A program made the position numbers and the translations under genes. DNA of 64,000 bases from Arthrobacter sp. B2a2-09. GTDB taxonomy: Bacteria; Actinomycetota; Actinomycetes; Actinomycetales; Micrococcaceae. Positions 51,715-61,268 of this stretch are shown here, piece after piece. How positions within the stretch are numbered: position 1 is the first letter of the stretch; every line of letters starts with the position of its first letter. The notes beneath the pieces are model-generated. The model saw only the letters and a program-made list of their open reading frames with translations. It did not search any database and had not been told where the DNA came from. The stretch is from assembly GCF_027587375.1 (NCBI RefSeq), contig NZ_JAMXIC010000005.1, positions 186,001 to 250,000 of the forward strand. Direction: 5' to 3'.

Positions 51715-52955
51715 GACGGGATAAGCGAGCGGGTTGCTGCTGACAACGTGTCCTTTCGTATGGACCCGGCCTGCAGAACCATCCGAATGTGTTCCGGCCT
51801 GGCCAGTGCGGCAATGTCGTCCAGCGGATTGACGTCCGTGACCACGAGGTCAGCCAGTTTTCCGGCTTCCACTGTTCCCACGGCGTTGTCGATGCCCAGC
51901 AGCCGGGCCCCGCTAAGGGTTCCGGTTGTGATCGCCTGGAGTTCAGTCATTCCTAGCTGCACGAGGTATGACAGTTCCATGAGGTTGAGGGCGTGGGGGC
52001 TGACACCTGCATCGGTGCCCATGGCTATCGACACACCACGGCTGATTGCCAGGGCGATGTTTTGGCGGGTGTTATCGGCCCACCGGGACTTCTTCTCGAA
52101 GTGAGCAGCCGTCATTTTCGCCGGGTCCAGCGGATTGAACGCCGTGGCCAGTGTGGGAACCAAGAACGCCCCGTTGGCTAGCGCAAGATCGCAAGCTTCC
52201 TCCGTCATGCCGTAGCCGTGTTCCACGCTGGCGACGCCGCCCCGAAGTGCGTTGAGGATTCCAGCGGTGCCTTGCGCGTGAGCTGCGACTTTCTTCCCGC
52301 GGTGCCTGCGGGCTTCATCCACCACGGCCCGGATTTCCGCTTCGCTGAGGTCCTCGTCGTCGGGGTCGTCGTGAGGGCTGCCCATGCCACCTGTCGCACA
52401 GATCTTCACGACGTCGGCGCCTTCCCGCAGGATGGTCCGTACGGCGACGCGCGCCGAAAGTTCATCGTCTGCCAGGATCGTGAAATGACTGGTTGCGCTA
52501 TGGCCATCGGGTCCCGTGGCATCACAGTGTCCGCCCGTGTGTCCAATGATCCGACCGGCCGTAAGAAGTCGGGGAGCTTCGATCAGGCCCACCTCCTGTG
52601 CTCTGGCGTAGCCCGCCGAAAGCCCGCCGAGATCCCGTGCAGCCGTGACGCCGGCGTGCAGGGTCCGGCGCATCCGCTCGGCCACCTGAAAGGCCGTCAG
52701 CGCTTGGTCGGCCGCAGGACTATTAGTCTTGGGACCGAACAGAAAATGGACATGCGCGTCGATGAAGCCCGGCAAAAGCGTCATGCCCTGTAGGTCAAAT
52801 ACAGCAGCACCCGGAGACTCCGGGGCGAGTTCCGCCGGTCCGGCGTAGGTGATCCTCCCGTCGCCGTCAACAGTCACCGTGGCGTCCGGCAACGGTGCCC
52901 TTCCGGTTCCGTCGATCAGGAGGGCGTGCTCGAAACGTCTAGCTGCGCAGGTCAT
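51711..52955 (-). CDS. prolidase-like amidohydrolase (metal-dependent)
   Basis: 414 residues from ATG 52955 (MTCAARRFEHALLIDGTGRA), with GGAAGGACC ahead; the open frame to 53066 has no ribosome site. Subtype I amidohydrolase: HxH in GFIDAHVHFLFG, carboxylated Lys in VVKICATGGM, His in VAAHAQGTAG and VASVEHGYG, Asp in MGTDAGVSPHA. Closest in pattern to Xaa-Pro/Xaa-Arg dipeptidases of the imidazolonepropionase-like group. It would hydrolyse an amide, perhaps a conjugate brought in by the transporter. Operator copy B lies ~110 bp upstream. Confidence 0.9.
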   Translation of the reverse strand: MTCAARRFEHALLIDGTGRAPLPDATVTVDGDGRITYAGPAELAPESPGAAVFDLQGMTLLPGFIDAHVHFLFGPKTNSPAADQALTAFQVAERMRRTLHAGVTAARDLGGLSAGYARAQEVGLIEAPRLLTAGRIIGHTGGHCDATGPDGHSATSHFTILADDELSARVAVRTILREGADVVKICATGGMGSPHDDPDDEDLSEAEIRAVVDEARRHRGKKVAAHAQGTAGILNALRGGVASVEHGYGMTEEACDLALANGAFLVPTLATAFNPLDPAKMTAAHFEKKSRWADNTRQNIALAISRGVSIAMGTDAGVSPHALNLMELSYLVQLGMTELQAITTGTLSGARLLGIDNAVGTVEAGKLADLVVTDVNPLDDIAALARPEHIRMVLQAGSIRKDTLSAATRSLIPS

Positions 52956-53063
52956 TCGCTGTGGTCCTTCCGACCGAACTTCTCTCATCGACTCGGGGGT
53001 CGCCACATCGGCAACGTCCAGAACGCCGTCAATTAAGGAGTCTAAATCTTTCATTTCAGCAAA

Positions 53064-53099
53064 CAAGATGCCGATTTAAGTTCGATTAAGGACATTAAA
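53064..53099. promoter_or_regulatory. candidate ROK operator, copy B
   Basis: CAAGATGCCGATTTAAGT then TCGATTA match copy A at all but one of 25 bases. The right half (AAGGACATTAAA, to 53099) is a degraded dyad. It lies ~110 bp upstream of the amidohydrolase start. Confidence 0.7.
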
Positions 53100-53109
53100 T
53101 TTGGCTGGC

Positions 53110-53322
53110 TCATCCCGTCAGCACCGCGCTCCAACCGTCGCCTCGGCCCCTGGCGTTGAGTAGTCCGCGGCTGTGGAGAGCACGAGCTGTGATCCGGTGC
53201 GGCCAGTCCTCGTAGAGCCCTGGAGGGCAACCGTTATGTACCCATCTCAAAACCTCAAGGTGCACCGGATTCAGAGGGATATTGCGAGCACCTATGCCTG
53301 CATTCTTCCTGCTGGAAGACAA
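53110..53322 (-). pseudogene. fragment of a larger Arthrobacter-type protein (N-terminal HTH-like region)
   Basis: 70 codons reading IPLNPVHLEVLRWVHNGCPP and ITARALHSRGLLNARGRGDG, then VLTG and a stop. This is the start of a common larger actinobacterial protein family that continues well beyond this point; here it is cut off. The N-terminal SSRKNAGIGAR is probably not native. Confidence 0.5.
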
Positions 53323-53410
53323 AGCCCTACATCATTGCTTGATCACGCCCCAGAGCTGTGACGCTCGGCCGAGTCGGGGAAGCTGAACTTGTCGTGGTTT
53401 CTTGCGGCAC

Positions 53411-54247
53411 ATGACAGAGTACGAGGCAGGCAAGCGAAGCAGGGACGAAACAGGGATGGGCGGGCTCTACATGGTCTCGTTTGGTGCCGCGGTGCTGATC
53501 ACGGCTGCGTTCATGAGTACCTTACTGTTGCACAGCGACGTGGCGCCGATTGCCGGACCCTGGGTAGGAGCCAACTTGCTAGCCTGGCTGACTCAAAGCC
53601 TCGCTGGGCTCTTCCTTTCTGTGACGCTCTGCTCGATGTTTCATATCCTTATGGGCCTGAGACAGTTCGAGCCAGACGACAACATGGACGGTGCAGTTCG
53701 TCGACTAGGCCGGGCCATGCTGGGTTCGCTCCGACGGATCGCGAACAAGTTCGGGTTCGTAGCCATCTCTGTACTCGTCGGCTATGTCGGTGCGGTCGCG
53801 GTGTTTCCGCCGGCAACGTGGGGTTCCGAGGGAATCGCGCATTCTGTTCCAGATGAGCTTGCCAAAGTACAGCTAGGGGTAGGGCTTTTGGCCCTCGTGA
53901 TCATCGTGCTCTATGAATGCATACGGGTCCTCGAGGATCTGTTGGGGGCGCTTCCAAGCACGTTTCGGATAGGCGGTGCGGCCTTCCTCCTCTGTCATGT
54001 CGTGCTTTTCGTGACGGAGATGCCGCTGTTTTCATTCGACAGGCTCCACCAGAACGTCCTGAGCTACTGGGCGCCTGCCGCAGGGTATACACCGTATACG
54101 CGTGAACCGATGCTCGCTGAACTGGGAAGGCACGGTCTTGGTCCATCGTGGTGGGTGGCAATCCTTTTGATGCTTAGCCTGTCGGGTTTTCGACTGTTCT
54201 GGGTCCGTCTGACACGCCCGAAGAGCAATGTCGGAGCTCGCCCGTGA
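53411..54247 (+). CDS. hypothetical membrane protein with about five TM segments
   Basis: 278 residues from ATG 53411 (MTEYEAGKRS; an alternative ATG at 53456 has AGGGACGAAACAGGG ahead and may be the true one). Predicted membrane helices: LYMVSFGAAVLITAAFMSTL, LAWLTQSLAGLFLSVTLC, FGFVAISVLVGYVGAVAVF, VQLGVGLLALVIIVLYECIR and a last pair towards the C-terminus. No domain recognised. Convergent with the HNH gene 5 bp away. Confidence 0.75.
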   Translation: MTEYEAGKRSRDETGMGGLYMVSFGAAVLITAAFMSTLLLHSDVAPIAGPWVGANLLAWLTQSLAGLFLSVTLCSMFHILMGLRQFEPDDNMDGAVRRLGRAMLGSLRRIANKFGFVAISVLVGYVGAVAVFPPATWGSEGIAHSVPDELAKVQLGVGLLALVIIVLYECIRVLEDLLGALPSTFRIGGAAFLLCHVVLFVTEMPLFSFDRLHQNVLSYWAPAAGYTPYTREPMLAELGRHGLGPSWWVAILLMLSLSGFRLFWVRLTRPKSNVGARP

Positions 54248-54252
54248 TGAGG

Positions 54253-55368
54253 TTATGCACTTCTATCGGCGTGATCACCGAATTGCCTCTTGGAATGCTC
54301 CGCGAGGTACAACTCGAATGCTCGGCCCCGGTCCCAGCGTGGCAGTGTGGTGTATTGGGATAGTGCTCGGATGTGTTTGCGGACTCCGGTTTCGTGGATC
54401 AGTCGAACCGCGTCGGGATAGTCCGCGAGTAGGTGTGTGGGGCAGTGGTTTTGTATCCAGAACCGCAACAGCTCTATGGATGTGATGCCGTGCTCTTTCC
54501 AGAACTCGAAGGCCTCGGCGACGTCGAGGGTCATCGATCGAGATCGGGCTCTTGTGTCGTTTGATGCGCCCAGTGGCAGTCGACCGTAGACGAACCAACT
54601 GGGCGCTGGCTGAAGGGTGGCGCGCCCGTTGCGGATCATGGCATCAAGTGTGGACATGACGGTGTAGGGGGAGACGGCGTAGCGGGGGAGATTAAGGTGG
54701 AGCCCGCCCCAGATATGAAAGTGCTCTTCAATATCGAGGCCGGTGGCGTGGATGTATTCATTGACGGCGGCCAAGACCTCGGCTGAGCGGTGGCCGAACC
54801 GACTCCACCACTCGTCATTTTGGTACTTAGAGGGCAGAGTACCGGTGGCTCTTTCGAAGCAGTGGACTGCTTGAGGAGAGTCTTCGAGATGCCAGCCGTG
54901 CTCGAAGCAGCGCACCGCGACAATGAGAGCCCCGTCGTTGATGCTCTGGTCCAGTCCCATGCTCTGGCGTACGAAGTCCTCGAATCCGTCACTGTGGACG
55001 AAGACCGCGATCTCGGTCATGCGTGCGATGACGTTGAGGTCGCGGACGGGAGCATTGCTGCGCGTGTGATTGCAGTTGTGGCAAGCGGCGACGTAATTGC
55101 TCGGATGGTCGATTCCGCCATGCGATCTCGGGATGAAGTGGTCAACCTCGATGACCGGCGGTTTGCGACTGAACTCGTTCCTGATCAGCTGTGCTCCGCA
55201 GTGACCGCACCGACCATCCCACAGTCTGGTCGTGACGAGGCGGGTACGTGCGGCTGTTGTGGGCCATTTTCCGTCTGTGATGTTCGTTATGGTCAGACCA
55301 TAACGCCCGGGTGTGACATCTACGACGGATACCGCATCGGGACGTGGCGAGTAGTTGATCTTATTGGC
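54253..55368 (-). CDS. HNH endonuclease, start codon unclear
   Basis: The open frame runs from an in-frame TGA at 55369-55371. An HNH module is visible: Zn-Cys pairs CGHCG and CHNC, EVDHFIPRSHGGIDHPSNYV with the catalytic His, and an Asn in the CHNCNHTRSN loop. After it come ~255 residues of alpha/beta sequence (HIWGGLHLNLPRY, SIELLRFWIQNHCPTHLLAD) of unknown role. No ATG, GTG or TTG occurs between the TGA and the HNH motif, so the start must be non-canonical (e.g. CTG), or the 5' end is frameshifted. The ATG at 55020 lies after the HNH part and would remove it. Confidence 0.7.
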   Translation of the reverse strand, partial: ANKINYSPRPDAVSVVDVTPGRYGLTITNITDGKWPTTAARTRLVTTRLWDGRCGHCGAQLIRNEFSRKPPVIEVDHFIPRSHGGIDHPSNYVAACHNCNHTRSNAPVRDLNVIARMTEIAVFVHSDGFEDFVRQSMGLDQSINDGALIVAVRCFEHGWHLEDSPQAVHCFERATGTLPSKYQNDEWWSRFGHRSAEVLAAVNEYIHATGLDIEEHFHIWGGLHLNLPRYAVSPYTVMSTLDAMIRNGRATLQPAPSWFVYGRLPLGASNDTRARSRSMTLDVAEAFEFWKEHGITSIELLRFWIQNHCPTHLLADYPDAVRLIHETGVRKHIRALSQYTTLPRWDRGRAFELYLAEHSKRQFGDHADRSA

Positions 55369-55610
55369 TCAGGTCGCGGCAGATCCAAAACCCTTGCCGA
55401 GGAGTGCAGTTGCCAAGTCTTGACCGGGCTGAGGATGAAGCGATGTTTCTCACTCCGAGTTCAGCCCGATCATGGAAGGCATGGGGGAGAGAATATCGCG
55501 GCACGCATCACCGGCCTCGACAGCATCGATTCCGGTGCCCGACACCAGGATAGGGCAGGCGTCCGGTCCTGAGGAACGGGCACGCTGTCCGGCCCGAGTG
55601 CGTCCGACAA

Positions 55611-55835
55611 TCAGGCGGATTCGCGCACGACGAGTTCGGCAGTCGTCGGTTCAAGAGCGCGCGGCACCGACTCACCGGCCAACGCTCGGGCCACGGCGTC
55701 GGCAACTTTTCGCGCCTCCGAGGAAAGGTCGGTCGCGACGGTGGTGAGCGGCGGAATAGTGAGAGCCGCCGCCGGAATGTCGTCTGCGCCAATGACAGCG
55801 AAGTCTTGCGGGGCACGGAGGCCCAGCACACTCAA
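55611..55835 (-). pseudogene. LacI-family regulator C-terminal remnant
   Basis: 75 codons matching the end of a LacI-type repressor: DFAVIGADDIPAAALTIPPL and VADAVARALAGESVPRALEP. The DNA-binding headpiece and most of the ligand domain are absent, and the frame changes a short way upstream. Remnant only. Confidence 0.7.
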
Positions 55836-55922
55836 AGTCGAAGCTTTTCTGATGGGTCCGCGCCGGTCTTTGGCGTGATCGCGGCCGGAGAAGCACCGCA
55901 GGCACGGATCAAACTCAAGAGT

Positions 55923-57545
55923 CTACTGTCCATTCCGGCGTGTGCTGGCCGTTGCTGCGATGAGGTGTCTGACGGTTGGCCTCTCGATGCTCAGGGCTTC
56001 TGCCTGCGCTTGAACGGCCTGATCGGCGGCCGTATTCCTTTCCTGGTGTTGGCGAAGGTGATCCTCCCAGGAACGAACCAGAAACTTCTCGACGAAACGA
56101 CCGGGCGCGTTCCCATCGGCAAAGAGCCCCCATTGCATCCCGCCGGAGCGTTGTTGTGCCTCGCCGACCTTGCACATCAGCGAGGTGAAGGAATCAATAT
56201 CTTCCGCAGCGACCTGATAGGTCTTCAGGACCATGACCGGGCCATCTGAGGGGTCGGGTTCAAAGACCAGTGCGGGTTCGGGCCAATGCGCCGACGGCGT
56301 GAGGTCCAGCCGGCCAATAGTCAGCGGCAGCGGCCACGTTGCCACCGACATGGCGCAAACGGCCAACAGAATGGCGGACACGATCAACACCCAGACCGTG
56401 TTCGTCAGCCCGGCAATGCCTCCCCAAAGTAGCGACCCGACCGCCTGGCCACCCATGAAGACCACCATGTATGCGGCCAGGCCCCGCGCGCGCACCCAGT
56501 TGGGGAGCATCAGCTGCATCGACGAATTCAAGATGGAGAGCACAACCAACCATGCGGTGCCCGCAAGAATAAGGACGAGCGCGACCACCATCACGGAGGG
56601 GACCAAGGCTAGAACCACCGTCGCGGCACCGAAAACAATCGCTGAGGCCGCCATCAACTCGTTTGCGCTGAACCGCATCCTGAGGCGGGAAAGGCCGAAT
56701 GCGCCAAGCACCGCACCCAGCCCGAGCGCACCTAGGAGACCACCGTAGCCCGCCGACCCCAGGTGCAGGGGGCCGTGAGCAACGACGGGCAGCAGCGCCC
56801 ACAGGGCACTGGCCGGAACGATGAACAACACCGACCGCAGAAGGATTCGCCGCACCGCGGGGGCGTTGCGGATGAATCTCAGACCGGTGCCCAACGCAGC
56901 AACGGGGCGTTCCATCGGCAGGGCCTGCGCGGCCAGCTTCTTTTCACGCCAGGCAATGAGGACCACCACGACTCCTATGAACGAGACCGCGTTGAGCGCG
57001 AACACCAATGTCGGGCCCGATACCGCCACCAGCACCCCGGCGATTGCTGGACCTGCGGCGCGCCCGACATTGACGTTCATACTGCCCAGCGCTGCAGCTG
57101 CCGGAATCTGTGCCCTTGGAACTAGACTCGGCTGGATCGCCTGCCAGGCCGGGGCCGTCAGGGCCTGACCGCATCCCATGAGGAACAAAAGCACCAACAC
57201 CACAACGGGAGTGGTCACCCCTGCCCAGGTGAGGACCGCCAGCAGGCCGGCAGTCAACGCCATCGCCGTCTGCACCGAAATAAGCAAATGACGCCGGTCA
57301 ATCAGATCGGCAAGGACGCCGGAAGGCAGGGACAGCAGCATCACCGGCAGCGTGGTCGCGACCTGCACCAGCGAAACCAGGGTGGCCGCATTCGGTTCAG
57401 TGACGAGCATCCACTGAGCGCCTACCGTTTGCATCCAGGTGCCCACATTGGAGCCAAGCTGAGCGAACCAGAGGCCTCGGAAGATCACCGAGGCCATCGG
57501 CGCCCAGGTGGACGGCTCGGGGCCCTGACGTACCTGGTCAGCCAT
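55923..57545 (-). CDS. MFS transporter (PF05977-type) with C-terminal monooxygenase-like extension
   Basis: 540 residues from ATG 57545 (MADQVRQGPEPSTWAP) with GGTGGGG ahead; the frame to 57653 is leader. About 11-12 membrane helices, with RGLWFAQLGSNVGTWMQTVG, SGVLADLIDRRHLLISVQTA and FLMGCGQALTAPAWQAIQPS, as in the enterobactin-exporter-like MFS_3 family. The last ~110 residues (VLKTYQVAAEDIDSFTSLMC, WEDHLRQHQERNTAADQAVQ) are an ABM-like soluble domain typical of this family. Drug or siderophore efflux is likely. Inner membrane. Confidence 0.9.
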   Translation of the reverse strand: MADQVRQGPEPSTWAPMASVIFRGLWFAQLGSNVGTWMQTVGAQWMLVTEPNAATLVSLVQVATTLPVMLLSLPSGVLADLIDRRHLLISVQTAMALTAGLLAVLTWAGVTTPVVVLVLLFLMGCGQALTAPAWQAIQPSLVPRAQIPAAAALGSMNVNVGRAAGPAIAGVLVAVSGPTLVFALNAVSFIGVVVVLIAWREKKLAAQALPMERPVAALGTGLRFIRNAPAVRRILLRSVLFIVPASALWALLPVVAHGPLHLGSAGYGGLLGALGLGAVLGAFGLSRLRMRFSANELMAASAIVFGAATVVLALVPSVMVVALVLILAGTAWLVVLSILNSSMQLMLPNWVRARGLAAYMVVFMGGQAVGSLLWGGIAGLTNTVWVLIVSAILLAVCAMSVATWPLPLTIGRLDLTPSAHWPEPALVFEPDPSDGPVMVLKTYQVAAEDIDSFTSLMCKVGEAQQRSGGMQWGLFADGNAPGRFVEKFLVRSWEDHLRQHQERNTAADQAVQAQAEALSIERPTVRHLIAATASTRRNGQ

Positions 57546-57816
57546 CGACCCCACCTGCCTCGGTTGCCACGTCGGCCTGCCGTACCGCCAGATCAGTTCC
57601 GCTCGGGTCGACTCTACGCATTCAATATCCTTGTGGTCAGTGAATGTCGTCAACTGTGATTGTAGACGGTTGATGCTGCTACTTTGTCGGAGTCGTACCC
57701 GGGAGGATCAGCTCAGATCCCGATACGAAATAACATGCCAGGCTATCCAAATTGGGAGGATATGCACCCCTTCGAGCAATCCGCGCAGAAGGTTGGGAGG
57801 GGGACGGCGTCGACTG

Positions 57817-59220
57817 TCAAAGATTAATCATGTGTCCGGTGAGCCCGTGGAAAGATTCCTGCAGGGCCTCGCTGAGGGTCGGATGAGTGTGGACGTTCCG
57901 TGCCAGCTCAGTGGCGGTGAGATCCCATTTCTGGGCCAACGTGAGCTCGGGCAGCAGCTCGGAGACATCCGGCCCTATGAGATGGCCGCCCAGCAGTTCG
58001 CCGTGCGGCGTTTCGGAGATCAGTTTGACGAAGCCTGTGGGCCCTCCCAAACCGTGCGCTTTTCCGTTGGCCGTGAACGGGAACGTGCTGACCTTGATGT
58101 CACGGCCTTCGTCGCGGGCCTGCTGTTCGGTAAGGCCGAAGCTGGCGACCTGCGGCTGGCAGAATGTGGCGCGCGGCATCATGCGGTAGTCGCCCAAGGG
58201 CATCGTCTCTGCTCCGGCGATGGTTTCGGCAGCTACAACGCCCTGAGCCTCGGCGACATGGGCGAGCTGAAGTTTGGCCGTCACATCGCCGATCGCGTAG
58301 ATGTGTGGAACATTGGTCCGCATGTAGTCGTCAATGGCGATCGCTCGTCGGTCGGTTGTTAGCGCCACCCCCGTTCTTTCCAGCCCGAAGCCGCTGACGT
58401 TCGCGGCAAACCCGATCGACACCAGCACCCTGTCCGTCCGGAGGCTTCCGGTCGCACCGTCGGCGCCGGTGTAGGTGACAATGACTGATGACCCCTCATC
58501 CAGCACCGTTTCCACCTTCGTCGAGGTGAGGATTGGGATCCCCAGCTTCTTGTACTGCTTGAAGATTTCCTTGGAAACGTCCGCGTCTTCGGTTGGGAGC
58601 GCTCGGTCCAAGAACTCGATGATCGTCACGTCGACCCCATAGTTGCGCAGCACGTAGGCGAACTCCATGCCAATGGCCCCGGCGCCGACTATCACGATGG
58701 ATCGGGGCAACTCCCGGTCCAGAATCTGCTCCTCATATGTCACGACATTCGCGCTTGCCACGACCCCGGGGAGCATCCGTACGGTCGATCCTGTGGCGAT
58801 GATCGCGTGGTCGAAGGTGAGGGTCTCGGTTCCCCCGGCGTTCAGGTCCACGTCCATGCTGTGGCTGTCCCTGAAGACTCCGGAGCCATCGTATTCGGTG
58901 ATCCCGTTCTTCTTCATCAGGAAATGGACGCCCCGGACACGTCCGTCGGCAACCTGCCGGCTGCGGTCGAAGGCGGCGCCAAAGTCAAAGGACACGTCCC
59001 CCATGATCCCGAACATTTCCGCCTGGGTATTGAATATGTGTGCAAGCTCTGCGTTGCGCAGCAGGGCCTTCGATGGGATGCAACCGACATTCAGGCACAC
59101 ACCGCCCCAGTACTTCTTCTCGACAACCGCCACCCGCAGACCAAGCTGCGCGCTACGAATCGCGGCGACATAGCCGCCGGGGCCAGCCCCGAGGATCACG
59201 ACGTCGAAGTGTTCACTCAT
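57817..59220 (-). CDS. lpdA: dihydrolipoyl dehydrogenase
   Basis: 467 residues from [20 protein letters not shown] at 59220; the frame to 59391 is leader. FAD motif [10 protein letters not shown], redox disulfide [19 protein letters not shown] motif [14 protein letters not shown], second FAD contact [15 protein letters not shown], and the His-Glu active site [12 protein letters not shown]. The E3 component of pyruvate/2-oxo-acid dehydrogenases. No E1 or E2 gene is near, so it serves complexes encoded elsewhere or a second role. Confidence 0.95.
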   Translation of the reverse strand: MSEHFDVVILGAGPGGYVAAIRSAQLGLRVAVVEKKYWGGVCLNVGCIPSKALLRNAELAHIFNTQAEMFGIMGDVSFDFGAAFDRSRQVADGRVRGVHFLMKKNGITEYDGSGVFRDSHSMDVDLNAGGTETLTFDHAIIATGSTVRMLPGVVASANVVTYEEQILDRELPRSIVIVGAGAIGMEFAYVLRNYGVDVTIIEFLDRALPTEDADVSKEIFKQYKKLGIPILTSTKVETVLDEGSSVIVTYTGADGATGSLRTDRVLVSIGFAANVSGFGLERTGVALTTDRRAIAIDDYMRTNVPHIYAIGDVTAKLQLAHVAEAQGVVAAETIAGAETMPLGDYRMMPRATFCQPQVASFGLTEQQARDEGRDIKVSTFPFTANGKAHGLGGPTGFVKLISETPHGELLGGHLIGPDVSELLPELTLAQKWDLTATELARNVHTHPTLSEALQESFHGLTGHMINL

Positions 59221-59474
59221 GACAACCAACTCTCCTTGGGTTCGGGCACGCGGCAACCCACCGATGACGGCAGATTCAGCGGACCTGACGGTTTTGGTAC
59301 AAGATTCTCCGGGTGACAAATACGGCTGCGCTTCATGCTGCGGGACGTTGACGATAGTGAACCCCGGGTAGAGGCTTGGAACCAGCACCACGTCGGCCGA
59401 GCTCGTAGGAGAGTCAATGCCAAAGCCATCCCTCGTCCTCCATCAACTTCTCCTGCACGAAAGGCGCTCCCCTC

Positions 59475-60095
59475 ATGACTAGCGAGCCTCGCCGCGATCC
59501 ACTCACCGACAATCTTCTCACTCCGGAAAATTCCGCCCTCCTCCTCATCGACTACCAGCCAACACAAGTGCAGTCGATCAACTCGATCGACAGAGCGCAA
59601 CTCATCCGAAACGTCGCGACGACGGTAAAGCTCGCTCGCACATTCGATATTCCGATCGTTTTATCGACGGTAAACGTCGCCACTGGTCGAAACAAGGGCA
59701 CCATCCCAGCCCTCGCCGACCTACTGACCGGCGTGCCCTCGTTGGACAGAACATCAATCAACGCGTGGGAGGATGTAGCGTTTCGAGCGGCAGTCAGCGC
59801 GACCGCGCGAAAGAAGCTCATCATAGCCGCGCTTTGGACGGAAGCATGCCTCACGTTCCCCACCCTCGATGCGCTCCGCGAGGGCTTTGAGGTCTTTCCA
59901 GTCGTCGACGCGGTCGGTGGCACTTCGGTCATTGCCCACGAAACAGCGATCACGCGTGTCACACGAGCTGGCGCCCAGCCGGTCAGCATCGCCCAACTGG
60001 CCTGCGAGCTGCAACGGGACTGGAATCGAACCGACACGGTCCAGGCGTTCGTCGACGAACTCACTGAAGCAGGTATCTTCCTCAAGCTGGGCTAG
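59475..60095 (+). CDS. isochorismatase-like cysteine hydrolase
   Basis: 206 residues. Asp in ALLLIDYQPTQ, Lys in ATARKKLIIAALW and Cys in WTEACLTFPTLDALREG form the expected triad, as in YcaC-type hydrolases. Substrates of this family vary (amides, phenazine intermediates). Divergent from lpdA. Start ATG 59475. Confidence 0.85.
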   Translation: MTSEPRRDPLTDNLLTPENSALLLIDYQPTQVQSINSIDRAQLIRNVATTVKLARTFDIPIVLSTVNVATGRNKGTIPALADLLTGVPSLDRTSINAWEDVAFRAAVSATARKKLIIAALWTEACLTFPTLDALREGFEVFPVVDAVGGTSVIAHETAITRVTRAGAQPVSIAQLACELQRDWNRTDTVQAFVDELTEAGIFLKLG

Positions 60096-60295
60096 GAGAC
60101 CGATGAGATCGGCTACGCCCGATAGTTCGGCTTGAGGCGTGTCCAACAGATGTGTGTCTCACTGTGCAGCGCTATGTGGCCTTGTTCTAGCAGAGGTACG
60201 TGGCACCCCGCCCGTTAGGGGATCGGCTTACGGGCAGCGGTCCTCGTTCCAAACGATCTGTGGCACCTGCAGACCCGATCTGGCAAAGTGCTCAC
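60096..60295. other. intergenic, no gene seen
   Basis: 200 bp between the isochorismatase-like gene and the GNAT gene. A GNAT start at 60296 is supported by the family N-terminus rather than a ribosome site. Confidence 0.35.
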
Positions 60296-60778
60296 ATGGA
60301 ATATCAACTGCGCATTCCCACCGCTGCAGACACCGAAACAGTGGTACAGCTTCATGTCGAGTCGTGGCGTGAGACTTATGGTCACCTACTGCCGGAGTCG
60401 TTCTTCAACGACGAGCTCGTTGAACAGCGCCGAAGAATGTGGACGGACAACCTTCGGTCGATTCCTCCCGCATGGGACATGCAGGTTGCCGAAGCGGAGG
60501 GCGAGATGGTGGGATTCGCACTGGCCGGGCCAGCTAGTGGACAGTCCCCAAGTGCACGAGAGCTACACCTGATCTACGTGCTACGTGCCCACCAAGGCAC
60601 ACAATTGGGGCAACAACTCCTGGACTCCACCCTCGGCGCCGACCCTGGCATTCTCTGGGTCGAGAAAACGAACGAACGGGCCAAGGCCTTCTACCGACGC
60701 AATGGCTTTGAACTGGACGGCACCGAAGAAGCCGACGAGCAGAACCCCGTCTTCGTCGATGTGAGGATGGTGCGGTGA
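60296..60778 (+). CDS. GNAT-family N-acetyltransferase
   Basis: 160 residues from MEYQLRIPTAADTETVVQLH; the longer frame to 60200 is not native. Motif A region: IYVLRAHQGTQLGQQLLDST (the acetyl-CoA R/Q-x-x-G-x-G/A loop, here RAHQGTQLG), then LWVEKTNERAKAFYRRNGFE of motif B. Acetyl acceptor unknown. Confidence 0.9.
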   Translation: MEYQLRIPTAADTETVVQLHVESWRETYGHLLPESFFNDELVEQRRRMWTDNLRSIPPAWDMQVAEAEGEMVGFALAGPASGQSPSARELHLIYVLRAHQGTQLGQQLLDSTLGADPGILWVEKTNERAKAFYRRNGFELDGTEEADEQNPVFVDVRMVR

Positions 60779-60999
60779 GCGATCCTTCACCGGGGCACCT
60801 TCCCAGCCAGTGCGGATCTTGGTGATCGCGAACCTGATTCCACGATGGATCACGTCAGCAGGATCGAGTCCCAACGACAAGAGATCGAATTCGATTTGGT
60901 CCAAAAATTCCTCGCCCAGGTCAGGACCCTACCGGAGCAGCTAGAGGCGATGAGGGCCGGCACTCCGGGACACCTTTAGCCCGCAATTGCGCAGCAGCA

Positions 61000-61158
61000 T
61001 CAGCTGTCCTCGGCCCGTGCTGCCCTCTTCAACTCAGCGATCCTCAGCCGTAAGAAGATGATGGCCAAGACCAGCGCGTACACGGCCAGGACGGCCACGG
61101 CGATCACGAAGACAGCGTATAGGACCCCGATGATTCCGAAGGCCGGACTTAAGTTCAT
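61000..61158 (-). CDS. small single-pass membrane protein, 52 aa
   Basis: ATG at 61156-61158 opens MNLSPAFGIIGVLYAVFVIA, one hydrophobic helix of about 30 residues, then a basic tail (LRLRIAELKRAARAEDS) and TGA at 61000-61002. Charge layout fits an outside-in helix with a cytoplasmic tail. Composition is gene-like and GGGG lies upstream. Function unknown. It is downstream of the sigma-factor remnant on the same strand. Confidence 0.55.
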   Translation of the reverse strand: MNLSPAFGIIGVLYAVFVIAVAVLAVYALVLAIIFLRLRIAELKRAARAEDS

Positions 61159-61268
61159 TGCTACCCCAATAGTCGTTGAGTCCCAATGCTACGCAAACCA
61201 CCAAAGATTCCGCTGGATTGGGGAAGGCGTGCCCCCGTTCGCTGACGAGGCTTCCAACCGATTGCCGG

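Noticed and set aside
52956..53066. Extended amidohydrolase start at 53066
   Set aside because: No ribosome site and no match before residue 38; ATG 52955 has GGAAGGACC ahead. The extension would also place the operator next to the start codon.
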